From: an uncultured Selenomonadales bacterium
Lineage (GTDB): Bacteria > Bacillota > Negativicutes > Selenomonadales > Selenomonadaceae
Assembly: GCA_946543495.1 (NCBI GenBank)
Contig: CAMNLS010000021.1
Coordinates: 1-11,897, forward strand
Direction of reading: 5' to 3'
Length of the DNA stretch: 11,897 bases
Every line of letters starts with the position of its first letter. Position 1 is the first letter of the stretch. The position numbers and the translations under genes were made by a program. The notes under the pieces were generated by a model, which worked only from the letters and a program-made list of their open reading frames with translations, was not told the DNA's origin and did no database searches. Shown one piece after another: positions 5,728 through 11,897 of the stretch.

Positions 5728-6198
5728 TCAGGATCTGCGCCAAGGACGCCGCGCCCAATCCAAATTTATCAAGTTGGAATTAAAGTAGCGCGCGTCGCCC
5801 GAAACCTCCTTTGAAATCCAATCGGGTAAGTCGACGACTTCATTAGCAGAATTCAACTCTACTTCCGCCACGACCAAGCCCGCCAATCGCCCCATAAAAA
5901 AATCTACTTCCCAGACGTGTCCGCCAAGTTCAATCGTTCGACGGATTTTCTTTAAGACATTGTTCCCGCAGAGCCGCAAAAGTTTTTCGGCGTCTTCAAT
6001 CGGTATTTCGTATTCAAACTCTTGACGCGATATGCCTCGTGTTGAAGATTTTATCGTTAAGAAACCGTGATTGTCTTTTACTCTCACGCGGACTGTCGGA
6101 TGATTTGAAAGGTAGCCTTGCTTGATTAGTACTTCGCTCGAAAAGTTTAGCTTATGCATTTTTCGCTTATCGACTAAGAATTTTCGTTCAATCTCCAT
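5728..6198 (-). CDS. CYTH-domain protein (probable inorganic triphosphatase)
   Basis: This is a 156-residue single-domain member of the CYTH/triphosphate tunnel metalloenzyme family. The N-terminal signature ExExK is MEIERKFLV. Alternating charged strands that line the tunnel follow: TVRVRV (35-40), GFLTIKSS (45-52), RQEFEYEIP (58-66), LKKIRRTIEL (82-91), HVWEVDFFMGRLAGLVVAEVEL (94-115), with the closing DARYFNSNL (135-143). Short bacterial members of this type hydrolyse tripolyphosphate or nucleoside triphosphates with divalent metal; activity here is inferred. The ATG at 6198 gives the standard MEIERKFLV start. A TTG at 6204, six bases from GAGGTG, is better spaced and would add two residues. 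It heads the minus-strand operon with the mgtC-family and deaminase-like genes. No clear promoter is visible in the 130 bases shared with lysS. Confidence 0.88.
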   Translation of the reverse strand: MEIERKFLVDKRKMHKLNFSSEVLIKQGYLSNHPTVRVRVKDNHGFLTIKSSTRGISRQEFEYEIPIEDAEKLLRLCGNNVLKKIRRTIELGGHVWEVDFFMGRLAGLVVAEVELNSANEVVDLPDWISKEVSGDARYFNSNLINLDWARRPWRRS

Positions 6199-6269
6199 CG
6201 CCAATGTAAACACCTCGACAACTCTTTTTCGATAAGCCGCCGTTTTTCCCTGCCGCGCCAAAATTTTTA

Positions 6270-6298
6270 TTGACAGGCAAAATCCCGCGCAGTATTAT
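6270..6298 (+). promoter_or_regulatory. Sigma-A promoter of lysS
   Basis: A perfect TTGACA (6270-6275) and TATTAT (6293-6298) are 17 bases apart, 32 bases upstream of the lysS ATG. The leader is short, with no room for a T-box or other riboswitch. Confidence 0.88.
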
Positions 6299-6330
6299 CA
6301 GCCCGCATTAATGCTTTAAGGAGGTTGTTT

Positions 6331-7827
6331 ATGGCTAAGGATATTCAGCAACAGACGACAGATTTAAACGATTTGATAAAGATTCGACACGAGAAACTTC
6401 AAGGCTTCATTGATAAAGGCGTTGAGCCGTTCGGGGCGCGTTATGAGGTCACGCACCACGCGGAAGACGTTCGTAAGGAATTCGGCGGCATTGAGGGCGA
6501 GGAAGACGCCGGCGAAGTTTCAATCGCCGGAAGGCTCATGGCGATTCGCGGACACGGCAAGGCAAGTTTCGCGACGATTGCTGACAGGAGCGGTTCAATC
6601 CAAATTTATTTCAAGCTGGACATACTCGGCGCGGACAAATACAGCGAGTTCAAACTCCTTGACATAGGCGACATCATCGGCTTGCGCGGGCAAGTCTTCA
6701 AGACTAAGCGCGGCGAATTGACTGTTCGCGTGGAAGATTTCAATTTGCTTGCTAAGTCGTTGCGTCCGTTGCCCGAAAAGTTTCACGGGCTTAAGGAGGT
6801 AGAGATTCGTTATCGTCAACGCTACCTTGATTTGATTGTTAATCCCGAAGTGCGCGAGACGTTCATCAAGCGCGACAAAACTATCAAGGCGATTCGACGC
6901 TACCTTGACGAGCGCGACTTCATCGAAGTTGAAACGCCTGTGCTCTCGACGATTGCGGGCGGCGCGGCGGCGCGTCCGTTCATCACTCATCATAACGCCC
7001 TTGACGTTGATTTATATTTGCGCATCGCCACCGAGTTGAGCTTGAAAAGATTAATCGTCGGCGGCTTCGAACGCGTCTACGAATTGGGTAGAGTCTTCCG
7101 CAATGAAGGCATGGACGTTCGCCACAATCCCGAATTCACGAGCGTAGAAATTTATCAAGCCTACGGCGACTACCGCGACTTGATTGAAGTCACGCGGGGC
7201 ATCGTCTGCGCGGCGGCGGAGGCTGTCAACGGCACGACCAAAGTCACTTATCAAGGCGTCGAGATTGACTTGGCGGAGGCTCCTTGCCTTAGCATGAATG
7301 ACGCGGTTAAGCAGAAGACCGGCAAAGACTTCTTGTCATGCGCGACCGTCGAAGAGGCGCGGGCTATGGCTGATTCAATCGGCGTGGCTTATGAAAAGCG
7401 TTTCGGTATCGGCGGCATTTTGAACGCGGCGTTCGAGGCTAAGGTTGAAGACGATTTGATTCAACCGGTATTCATCACGCATCACCCGACGGAAATTTCC
7501 CCGCTTGCCAAAAAGAATCCTGACGACCCGCGAATCACTGACCGCTTTGAGTTCTTTGTTTATGGGCGGGAGCTTGCCAACGGTTTCACGGAGCTAAACG
7601 ACCCGATTGATCAGCGAGCGCGGTTCGAGGAACAACTTAAACAACGCGAGGCGGGCGACGAAGAAGCGCACGTCATGGACGAAGATTTTATCCGCGCGCT
7701 TGAATTCGGAATGCCGCCGACGGGCGGGCTTGGTATCGGCGTTGATAGATTGGTTATGCTCTTGACTGATTCACCGTCAATCCGTGACGTGCTCCTCTTC
7801 CCGACGATGAAAGTCATTGCCGAATAA
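6331..7827 (+). CDS. lysS: Lysyl-tRNA synthetase (class II)
   Basis: This 498-residue cytosolic enzyme charges tRNA-Lys. After a helical N-terminus, the OB-fold anticodon domain covers about 60-145 (GEVSIAGRLMAIRGHGKASF, FATIADRSGSIQIYF). Then come the class II motifs: motif 1 around RYLDERDFIEVETPVL (190-205), the GGAAARPFITHHNAL loop (210-224), motif 2 RVFRNEGMDVRHNPEFT (254-270), and motif 3 near the C-terminus (GLGIGVDRLVMLLTDSPSIRD). Length and motifs are complete. The ATG at 6331 is chosen because AAGGAGG (6318-6324) ends six bases before it; an in-frame TTG at 6325 directly abuts that site. It is monocistronic, with its own promoter and terminator, and diverges from the CYTH operon. 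Confidence 0.98.
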   Translation: MAKDIQQQTTDLNDLIKIRHEKLQGFIDKGVEPFGARYEVTHHAEDVRKEFGGIEGEEDAGEVSIAGRLMAIRGHGKASFATIADRSGSIQIYFKLDILGADKYSEFKLLDIGDIIGLRGQVFKTKRGELTVRVEDFNLLAKSLRPLPEKFHGLKEVEIRYRQRYLDLIVNPEVRETFIKRDKTIKAIRRYLDERDFIEVETPVLSTIAGGAAARPFITHHNALDVDLYLRIATELSLKRLIVGGFERVYELGRVFRNEGMDVRHNPEFTSVEIYQAYGDYRDLIEVTRGIVCAAAEAVNGTTKVTYQGVEIDLAEAPCLSMNDAVKQKTGKDFLSCATVEEARAMADSIGVAYEKRFGIGGILNAAFEAKVEDDLIQPVFITHHPTEISPLAKKNPDDPRITDRFEFFVYGRELANGFTELNDPIDQRARFEEQLKQREAGDEEAHVMDEDFIRALEFGMPPTGGLGIGVDRLVMLLTDSPSIRDVLLFPTMKVIAE

Positions 7828-7853
7828 GTATATTCATAGAAAAAAAAGTTTTG

Positions 7854-7886
7854 TCACTTGGAAAACACCGAGTGATAATTTTTTTT
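7854..7886 (+). terminator. Rho-independent terminator of lysS
   Basis: An 8-bp stem (TCACTTGG 7854-7861 with CCGAGTGA 7868-7875, one G-T pair) has an AAAACA loop and is followed by TAA and eight T. It lies 27 bases after the lysS stop codon. Confidence 0.88.
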
Positions 7887-7897
7887 GCAAAAAGTCT

Positions 7898-7927
7898 TTG
7901 TCAAACATGAAAGAAACATGATATAAT
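7898..7927 (+). promoter_or_regulatory. Promoter of the envelope operon, with internal direct repeat
   Basis: TTGTCA (7898-7903) and a perfect TATAAT (7922-7927) are 18 bases apart. The spacer is almost filled by two copies of AAACATGA (last -35 base onward, 7903-7910, and 7914-7921) at 11-base phasing. This could be a regulator site, since it lies on one face of the helix inside the promoter. The AGGAGG of the first gene follows at 7941-7946. Confidence 0.75.
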
Positions 7928-7955
7928 CTTTTAAAAAAAGAGGAGGGCGCGAACA

Positions 7956-8147
7956 TTGCTTGAGATTATAAAGAAAGCGTTCGATAAGTTCGACGGATTG
8001 ATTATATTGGCGGCAATATTGCTGTTTAGTCATTTCGACTTTGATAACTTGTCGACGCTAGATAAAATTTACACCGCGTCATTTGCTTTTTGGGCGGTGA
8101 TGAAACTCATTAGGCTTTACATTATCTATAGGAACGAGAAAGGATGA
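7956..8147 (+). CDS. Small membrane protein of unknown function
   Basis: This is a 63-residue protein with two predicted transmembrane helices, about 13-26 (DGLIILAAILLFSH) and 38-58 (IYTASFAFWAVMKLIRLYII). An amphipathic basic N-terminus (MLEIIKKAFDKF) and a basic tail (YRNEKG) flank them. I do not recognise a family. The start is a TTG nine bases after AGGAGG (7941-7946). It is the first gene after the operon promoter, and its stop is only four bases before the ATG of the MBL lipoprotein gene, so the two are very probably co-transcribed and coupled. The strong site and spacing support a real gene despite its size. Confidence 0.7.
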   Translation: MLEIIKKAFDKFDGLIILAAILLFSHFDFDNLSTLDKIYTASFAFWAVMKLIRLYIIYRNEKG

Positions 8148-8151
8148 TTCA

Positions 8152-9204
8152 ATGAAGAAAATCTTTTTAACGGTACTAATGTTGGCAACGTTTATCCTCA
8201 GCGGTTGCGGCGGTCAAGCTAAGGAAGAACCTAAGGACGAGCCTCAAGCCGAAGTCAAAGACGAACAAGCCGAAGCCTCTACGCCCGCGCAAGACGTTAA
8301 AGGCAACTTGAAAATTTCTATGCTAAACGTGGGGCAGGGCGACGCTATCTTGATTCAGACGGGCAAGCAGACAGTTTTAATCGACACCTCCGACACCGAC
8401 GAACGCGAACTCCTTGTCCGTGAACTGGAAAAACTTTCCGTCACGAAGATTGATAAACTAATCCTCACGCACCCGCACGCCGACCACATCGGTAGCGCAA
8501 AAGTTTTAATCAATCCGAGCAAGAAGGAACTCACCGCGAATCCTTACCTTGAAAAAATTTCCGTAGCTGAAGTTTACGACAACGGCATTGCCTCAACGTC
8601 GCCGCTTTATAAAAGTTACATGAAGGCTATCGACACTAAGGGCATTACTCATCAAAGCTTGAAGGTCGGCGACACGCTAGACTTTGGAAACTCCGTTAAG
8701 TTCAATGTGCTTTACCCCACGCCCGAACTTGTCAAGGCGGTCAATGGCGGGCAGAAGTCCGACCCGAACAATGAATCCGTCGTCGGCAAGCTCACTTACA
8801 AAAAGTTTTCTATGATGTTCACGGGCGACGCCGAAAAGGAAGTTGAAGAAGCTCTCTTAGCAAACAATAAGACTAAGGCTTTAAACTGTAACGTGTTGAA
8901 GGCGGGACACCATGGCAGCTACACCGCGTCGACGAAAGATTTTGTCGCGGCAGTCAATCCCAGTTACGTTTTAATCTCGTGTGGCCCCGACGAAGAACGC
9001 CGCAATACTTACGGGCATCCGCACCTTGTGCCGCTCGAAAATTATTTGGCGCAGGGCATCGACCCTAATAACATTTTCTGCACGCGTTGGAACGGCACAA
9101 TCACAATCATCAGCGACGGAAAGAATTTTTCTGTTCAGCCTGAACAAAAGGAGGAGTGGGTAAACAAATGGATAAAGAAAAAGAAAAAGGACAAAGCAAA
9201 ATAA
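8152..9204 (+). CDS. MBL-fold lipoprotein, ComEC/Rec2 C-terminal-domain type
   Basis: This is a 350-residue exported protein. Residues 1-18 are a lipoprotein signal ending in the lipobox LSGC (lipidated Cys19). A Lys/Glu/Pro-rich tether covers about 20-50. The rest is a metallo-beta-lactamase fold of the ComEC type: MLNVGQGDAILIQTG (57-71), LTHPHADHIG (105-114, metal ligands His107, His109, Asp111, His112), MMFTGDAE (221-228, Asp226), LKAGHHGS (249-256, His253/His254) and NTYGHPH (285-291). In ComEC this domain is the likely nuclease that degrades the non-transforming DNA strand; free-standing secreted copies are common and of uncertain substrate. A phosphodiesterase or nuclease at the outer face of the membrane is the best inference. 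The very basic tail (IKKKKKDKAK) overlaps the next gene, which encodes a DUF3006 protein, a frequent partner. Confidence 0.9.
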   Translation: MKKIFLTVLMLATFILSGCGGQAKEEPKDEPQAEVKDEQAEASTPAQDVKGNLKISMLNVGQGDAILIQTGKQTVLIDTSDTDERELLVRELEKLSVTKIDKLILTHPHADHIGSAKVLINPSKKELTANPYLEKISVAEVYDNGIASTSPLYKSYMKAIDTKGITHQSLKVGDTLDFGNSVKFNVLYPTPELVKAVNGGQKSDPNNESVVGKLTYKKFSMMFTGDAEKEVEEALLANNKTKALNCNVLKAGHHGSYTASTKDFVAAVNPSYVLISCGPDEERRNTYGHPHLVPLENYLAQGIDPNNIFCTRWNGTITIISDGKNFSVQPEQKEEWVNKWIKKKKKDKAK

Positions 9205-9452
9205 CCGCGTACCTTGACCGAATCGAAGAGCTTGAAGACGGCTCGGCGTCGGCAGTGTTCTTGGTGGAGGAAGAGGAGGACGAGTTCCGCGAATTCGTCT
9301 TGCCCGCAAGCTTTTTGCCCGAAGACACTCAAGAGGGCGAATATCTCACGATTACAATTTCTCGCGACCAAGACAAGACTGCCGAAGCTCTCGACGAGGC
9401 GCGGGAACTCTTGAAGGGCAATGGGGAATTAGGAATTAGGAATGGGGAATGA
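9168..9452 (+). CDS. DUF3006-family protein with repeat-encoded C-terminus
   Basis: This is a small, highly acidic cytosolic protein of 94 residues. After a charged lead-in, residues 11-65 have the DUF3006 pattern: ITAYLDRIEELEDGSASAVF, then FREFVLPASFLPED and GEYLTITISRD. The function is unknown; members often sit beside ComEC-like MBL proteins, as here. The ATG at 9168 is taken as start, 13 bases after AGGAGG and overlapping the MBL gene by 37 bases. A GTG at 9156 lies within the purine-rich site itself. The last ten residues (NGELGIRNGE, 85-94) are encoded entirely by a heptamer tandem repeat, so the natural C-terminus was probably rewritten by repeat insertion. The stop overlaps the amidase start as ATGA. 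Confidence 0.8.
   Translation: MDKEKEKGQSKITAYLDRIEELEDGSASAVFLVEEEEDEFREFVLPASFLPEDTQEGEYLTITISRDQDKTAEALDEARELLKGNGELGIRNGE
9420..9450 (+). repeat. Heptamer tandem repeat (STRR-like) inside the DUF3006 gene end
   Basis: There are four head-to-tail heptamers, AATGGGG, AATTAGG, AATTAGG, AATGGGG, then a partial AAT. Arrays of this kind resemble the short tandemly repeated sequences described in filamentous cyanobacteria and scattered in many other genomes. Here the array is read in frame by the DUF3006 gene and also supplies the G-rich bases in front of the amidase start. Confidence 0.88.
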
Positions 9453-10507
9453 TTTTGCTAAAAAAATTTCTAACGTGTTTAAGCCTGCTGATTATCTTCA
9501 CACTCGCGGCGACGAATACAGCCCTTGCCAAGCCCGCCGAGATAACGGGGATAAACGCCTTCGACTTAGACAACGAGACTGTGCGGATTGAAATTTCATA
9601 TCGCGGAGGACAAATCGACAACAGCAACGTTTCAACTGATTTGACTTCGGGAATTCTTAGCGTCGAACTTAATAACACGTTGCCGGGCAGAGTGAGCCGC
9701 GTTTCGGGCACGCAGATTGAAGCGGGTGCGCGGAACCTCATCGATAAAATCTTTGCCAACGAGACGCAACCGAAGCATACGAAAATTCAAATCCAATTTA
9801 AATCCTTGCTTGAAGGCGACGTGAATGTTTCCTTTGAGCCGTCCAATCGTTCGGCGCGGAAGGCAGATAGAGTCGTCATTGACGTAAAGATTGCCGGCGT
9901 GCAGGACGAGTCGTTTTATAACTTTGACGGCGGCGATAAAGTCATCGTGCTTGACCCAGGGCACGGCGGCTCCGATGCAGGGGCGATAGGTCCCAGCGGC
10001 GTTACAGAAAAATACGTCTCTTTGATGGTCTCGCTTAAAGCTCGCGAACTCTTGAAGGCGTCAGGTTATCAAGTCGTCATGACACGCACGACCGATGTTG
10101 ATGTTGCCGCGCCGGGTGTCCCCGACTCAACGGAACTTCAAGCACGCGTTGATAAGGCTCCGTCAAATGCCGAACTGTTTATCAGCGTCCATTGCAACGC
10201 CTTTTCTAACGGCAAGGCAAATGGCATGGAAACTTATCATGCGCCAACAGCTGTAAAGGGTGCTCGCCTTGCCCGACTCCTTAACGAAGAATTAGAAAGG
10301 CTCGGCGGCTTGAACAATCGCGGCGTTAAAGCGGCAAGGTTCTATGTCATGACCCATTCGCAATGCCCCGCGTCATTGATTGAGCTGGGCTTCATCACCA
10401 ATCCGCAAGAAGAAAAATTATTGGCAAGCGACGATTATCAACAGAAGCTTGCGCAGGCAATTACTAATGCCGTCAACCGCTATTTCAATCAAGGAGGATT
10501 TGATTAA
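9449..10507 (+). CDS. N-acetylmuramoyl-L-alanine amidase (Amidase_3) with N-terminal AMIN-like domain
   Basis: This is a secreted zinc amidase of 352 residues that cleaves the bond between MurNAc and L-alanine in peptidoglycan. Residues 1-27 are a signal peptide (hydrophobic FLTCLSLLIIFTLAA, cleavage near ALA-KP). Residues about 28-150 form a beta-rich AMIN-like targeting domain (TGINAFDLDNETVRIEISYR... VVIDVKIAG). The catalytic domain spans 164-348: VIVLDPGHGGSDAGAIG (His172), GVTEKYV (Glu187), LFISVHCNAFSNG (His248) and ASLIELGFITNPQEE (Glu312). All four expected zinc/catalytic residues are present. The ATG at 9449 overlaps the DUF3006 stop; a TTG at 9455, spaced from the GGGG of the heptamer repeat, is an alternative that removes two residues. 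It is followed two bases later by the GerMN lipoprotein gene. It belongs to the LytC/CwlD/AmiC class; the exact name is uncertain. Confidence 0.94.
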   Translation: MILLKKFLTCLSLLIIFTLAATNTALAKPAEITGINAFDLDNETVRIEISYRGGQIDNSNVSTDLTSGILSVELNNTLPGRVSRVSGTQIEAGARNLIDKIFANETQPKHTKIQIQFKSLLEGDVNVSFEPSNRSARKADRVVIDVKIAGVQDESFYNFDGGDKVIVLDPGHGGSDAGAIGPSGVTEKYVSLMVSLKARELLKASGYQVVMTRTTDVDVAAPGVPDSTELQARVDKAPSNAELFISVHCNAFSNGKANGMETYHAPTAVKGARLARLLNEELERLGGLNNRGVKAARFYVMTHSQCPASLIELGFITNPQEEKLLASDDYQQKLAQAITNAVNRYFNQGGFD

Positions 10508-10509
10508 TC

Positions 10510-11151
10510 GTGAAGAAAATTTTAATGTCGGCAATGCTCGCGCTGCTCATGTTGACTGCAGGTTGTGATAAGCCGCCTGAGCCGGAGGCGTTGCCTACAA
10601 CCCCGCCGCCTACTAAACCAATTCAGAAAGAACCAGAAGTCAAACACGAAGTTAAAACAGAACCGGCGACGTCCGAACCCGAAACACCAATACAGCCCGT
10701 CGATAATCAGCCAGCAAAGCACGAGAAGAAAGAACAATCTATGAGCGTTAAAGTTTATTATCCTGATGATTCGGGAATGAAGCTTGTTGAAGTCGAACGC
10801 GAAATCATCGTTGATGATACGATTGATAAATATACGGCAGCCGTTGAGACTTTGCTTGAGGAACCGGACGAAGAGAACTTAACGACGATTTTCCCGAAGA
10901 ACACCGGCTTTAGGAGTGTGACGGTTGAGGGTGACTTGGCAACAGTCGACATCGACGGAAGCATTTTAAAAGGTTTCGTCGGCGGCTCCACGGGCGAAGA
11001 ATTTTTAGTCGGCTCGATAGTCGACACGCTTACCAACTTCCCCGAAGTCAAGCGCGTAAGAATTTTGGTCAACGGACAGGAAGTGGAAACGCTTTCCGGA
11101 CACATGGATTTAAGCATGCCGCTTGAACGCATGGAAGGTTTAACTGAATAA
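10510..11151 (+). CDS. GerMN-domain lipoprotein
   Basis: This is a 213-residue lipoprotein. Residues 1-18 are a signal ending in the lipobox LTAGC, with lipidated Cys19. Residues 20-75 are a Pro/Glu/Lys-rich flexible tether. Residues about 78-205 are one GerMN domain (MSVKVYYPDDSGMKLVEVER, YTAAVETLLEEP, TIFPKNTGFRSVTVEGDLATVDID, SIVDTLTNFPEVKRVRILVNGQ). GerMN proteins include the spore protein GerM and vegetative lipoproteins such as LpqB; they are thought to act with cell-wall hydrolases. Its place immediately after an amidase gene supports a wall-related role. The GTG at 10510 is 12 bases after AAGGAGG, which sits inside the end of the amidase gene. It is the last gene of the operon. Confidence 0.9.
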   Translation: MKKILMSAMLALLMLTAGCDKPPEPEALPTTPPPTKPIQKEPEVKHEVKTEPATSEPETPIQPVDNQPAKHEKKEQSMSVKVYYPDDSGMKLVEVEREIIVDDTIDKYTAAVETLLEEPDEENLTTIFPKNTGFRSVTVEGDLATVDIDGSILKGFVGGSTGEEFLVGSIVDTLTNFPEVKRVRILVNGQEVETLSGHMDLSMPLERMEGLTE

Positions 11152-11161
11152 AATCTTTAAG

Positions 11162-11191
11162 GAGGCTTGCCTGTGCGGGTCTCTTTTTTTT
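11162..11191 (+). terminator. Terminator of the amidase-GerMN operon
   Basis: A 9-bp stem with three G-U pairs (GAGGCTTGC 11162-11170 with GCGGGTCTC 11175-11183) and a CTGT loop is followed by eight T. It lies ten bases after the GerMN gene stop. The stem overlaps a perfect AAGGAGG sequence, discussed in the findings. Confidence 0.7.
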
Positions 11192-11201
11192 GTTGCCAAT
11201 G

Positions 11202-11230
11202 TTGCATGAATTGAATTGAAGTTGTAAAAT
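11202..11230 (+). promoter_or_regulatory. Candidate promoter of the YitT-family gene
   Basis: TTGCAT (11202-11207) and TAAAAT (11225-11230) are 17 bases apart, just past the operon terminator. The leader to the start codon would be about 65 bases. Confidence 0.6.
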
Positions 11231-11302
11231 CCTTTAGAAAAATTTTTAAGCGCGGCGGTTAATTAATTCCCTGCGCGTGTGAAGGGAGGAAAAAAATTTT
11301 AA

Positions 11303-11897
11303 ATGAACCTAGCATCGATTCTTGCTAACTTAAACCCGCTAAAGTATTTGGGAATTATGGTCGGGTGTTTTATCGCGGCAAGCTCAATCAATCTCTTCGT
11401 GGTGCCGAGCAGTCTTTTAACGGGTGGAGTAACGGGCATTGCGATTATTTTTTATTTCTTGACGAACTTGCCAATCGGTATGCAAACGCTTGCTTACAAT
11501 GTGCCGCTGTTAATTGCGTCTTATAAACTTCTTGGCAAGAAATATACGCTCGACGTAGTTATTGGAACGATTATGTTTTCGTTTGCATTGGACGCCACAA
11601 AATTTTTAGCCGCTTACACGCCAACTCAAGATTTGATGCTTGCCTCGATTTATGGCGGAATTTTTAACGGCATAGGCTACGGAATTGTTTTCCGCATGAA
11701 TGGTTCAACTGGCGGTTTTGACATACTCGGCGCAATCTTTAAAAAGTATTACTCAATGGAAATTGGCTCGGTTATCTTTGGCTTTAACTGTCTGATTGTC
11801 GCGGTGGCTGGCGTGCTGTTCAATTTTAATTCCGCAATGTTTACACTGATTTGCATGTACGTTACATCGCAGATGACTAATAAAATTATCGACGGCT
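11303..11897 (+). CDS. YitT-family (DUF161) membrane protein, N-terminal part (runs off the window)
   Basis: 198 residues are visible, with five to six hydrophobic helices. The family landmarks are an N-terminal helix followed by NLFVVPSSLLTGGVTGIAII (about 31-50), NLPIGMQTLAYNVPLL (55-70), ASIYGGIFNGIGYGIVFRMN (112-131), then GSTGGFDILGAIFKKYYSMEIG. Full-length members carry a C-terminal soluble DUF2179 domain, expected beyond the right edge. The function is unknown; the family is widespread in Firmicutes as a predicted transporter-like membrane protein. The ATG at 11303 is preceded by GGGAGG at 11284-11289, a rather long 13-base gap rich in A and T. It has its own candidate promoter after the upstream terminator. 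Confidence 0.92.
   Translation, partial: MNLASILANLNPLKYLGIMVGCFIAASSINLFVVPSSLLTGGVTGIAIIFYFLTNLPIGMQTLAYNVPLLIASYKLLGKKYTLDVVIGTIMFSFALDATKFLAAYTPTQDLMLASIYGGIFNGIGYGIVFRMNGSTGGFDILGAIFKKYYSMEIGSVIFGFNCLIVAVAGVLFNFNSAMFTLICMYVTSQMTNKIIDG

Noticed and set aside
6325..6330. TTG start for lysS six bases upstream of the ATG
   Set aside because: The TTG directly abuts AAGGAGG, while the ATG at 6331 has ideal six-base spacing.
6205..6330. A promoter for the CYTH operon in the gap shared with lysS
   Set aside because: A GATAAT-like box exists on the minus strand opposite the lysS -10 region, but no acceptable -35 box lies at 16-18 bases, so I did not annotate it.
8971..9371. Minus-strand open frames opposite the MBL and DUF3006 genes
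   Set aside because: They are low-complexity shadows (Phe/Leu runs opposite Lys/Glu codons) without start signals.

Overview
The window reads as a chromosomal segment of a low-to-mid GC bacterium of the Firmicutes lineage. The evidence is strong AAGGAGG-type ribosome binding sites, sigma-A type promoters, frequent TTG/GTG starts, an rsmH-ftsL pair of Firmicutes type, and a GerMN lipoprotein next to a LytC/CwlD-type amidase. The gene mix (DUF1858 redox-disulfide protein, MgtC, CYTH, ComEC-like MBL plus DUF3006) would suit Negativicutes such as Selenomonas relatives, but that is an impression, not a proof. No phage, transposase, rRNA or tRNA gene is visible. Genes are packed and almost all intergenic gaps are explained by promoters, terminators or short repeats.

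Layout. 1-430 (-) is the N-terminal part of pheS. 655-894 (-) is a small DUF1858 protein with its own promoter and terminator. 1039-2356 (+) is rsmH-ftsL, an isolated piece of the division/cell-wall cluster closed by a bidirectional terminator. 2417-4372 (-) is a 651-residue protein of unknown function with a TerD-like C-terminal region. It is driven by a consensus promoter whose transcript starts with what looks like a single type I-C CRISPR repeat. 4576-6198 (-) is a likely operon of CYTH triphosphatase, MgtC-family membrane protein and a cytidine-deaminase homologue that has lost its zinc ligands. 6331-7827 (+) is a free-standing lysS with its own promoter and terminator. 7956-11151 (+) is an envelope operon: small membrane protein, MBL-fold lipoprotein, DUF3006 protein, N-acetylmuramoyl-L-alanine amidase and GerMN lipoprotein, ended by a terminator. 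11303-end (+) is the start of a YitT-family membrane protein.

How the parts work together. Translation genes (pheS, lysS, rsmH) are interleaved with envelope genes (ftsL, amidase, GerMN and MBL lipoproteins, MgtC). The most unusual signals are (i) the solitary CRISPR-like repeat between a perfect promoter and an uncharacterised large protein, (ii) the zinc-less cytidine deaminase homologue, and (iii) two different short-unit repeat patches. One patch is an octamer palindrome touching the mgtC stop codon. The other is a heptamer array that writes the last residues of the DUF3006 protein and the start region of the amidase gene.
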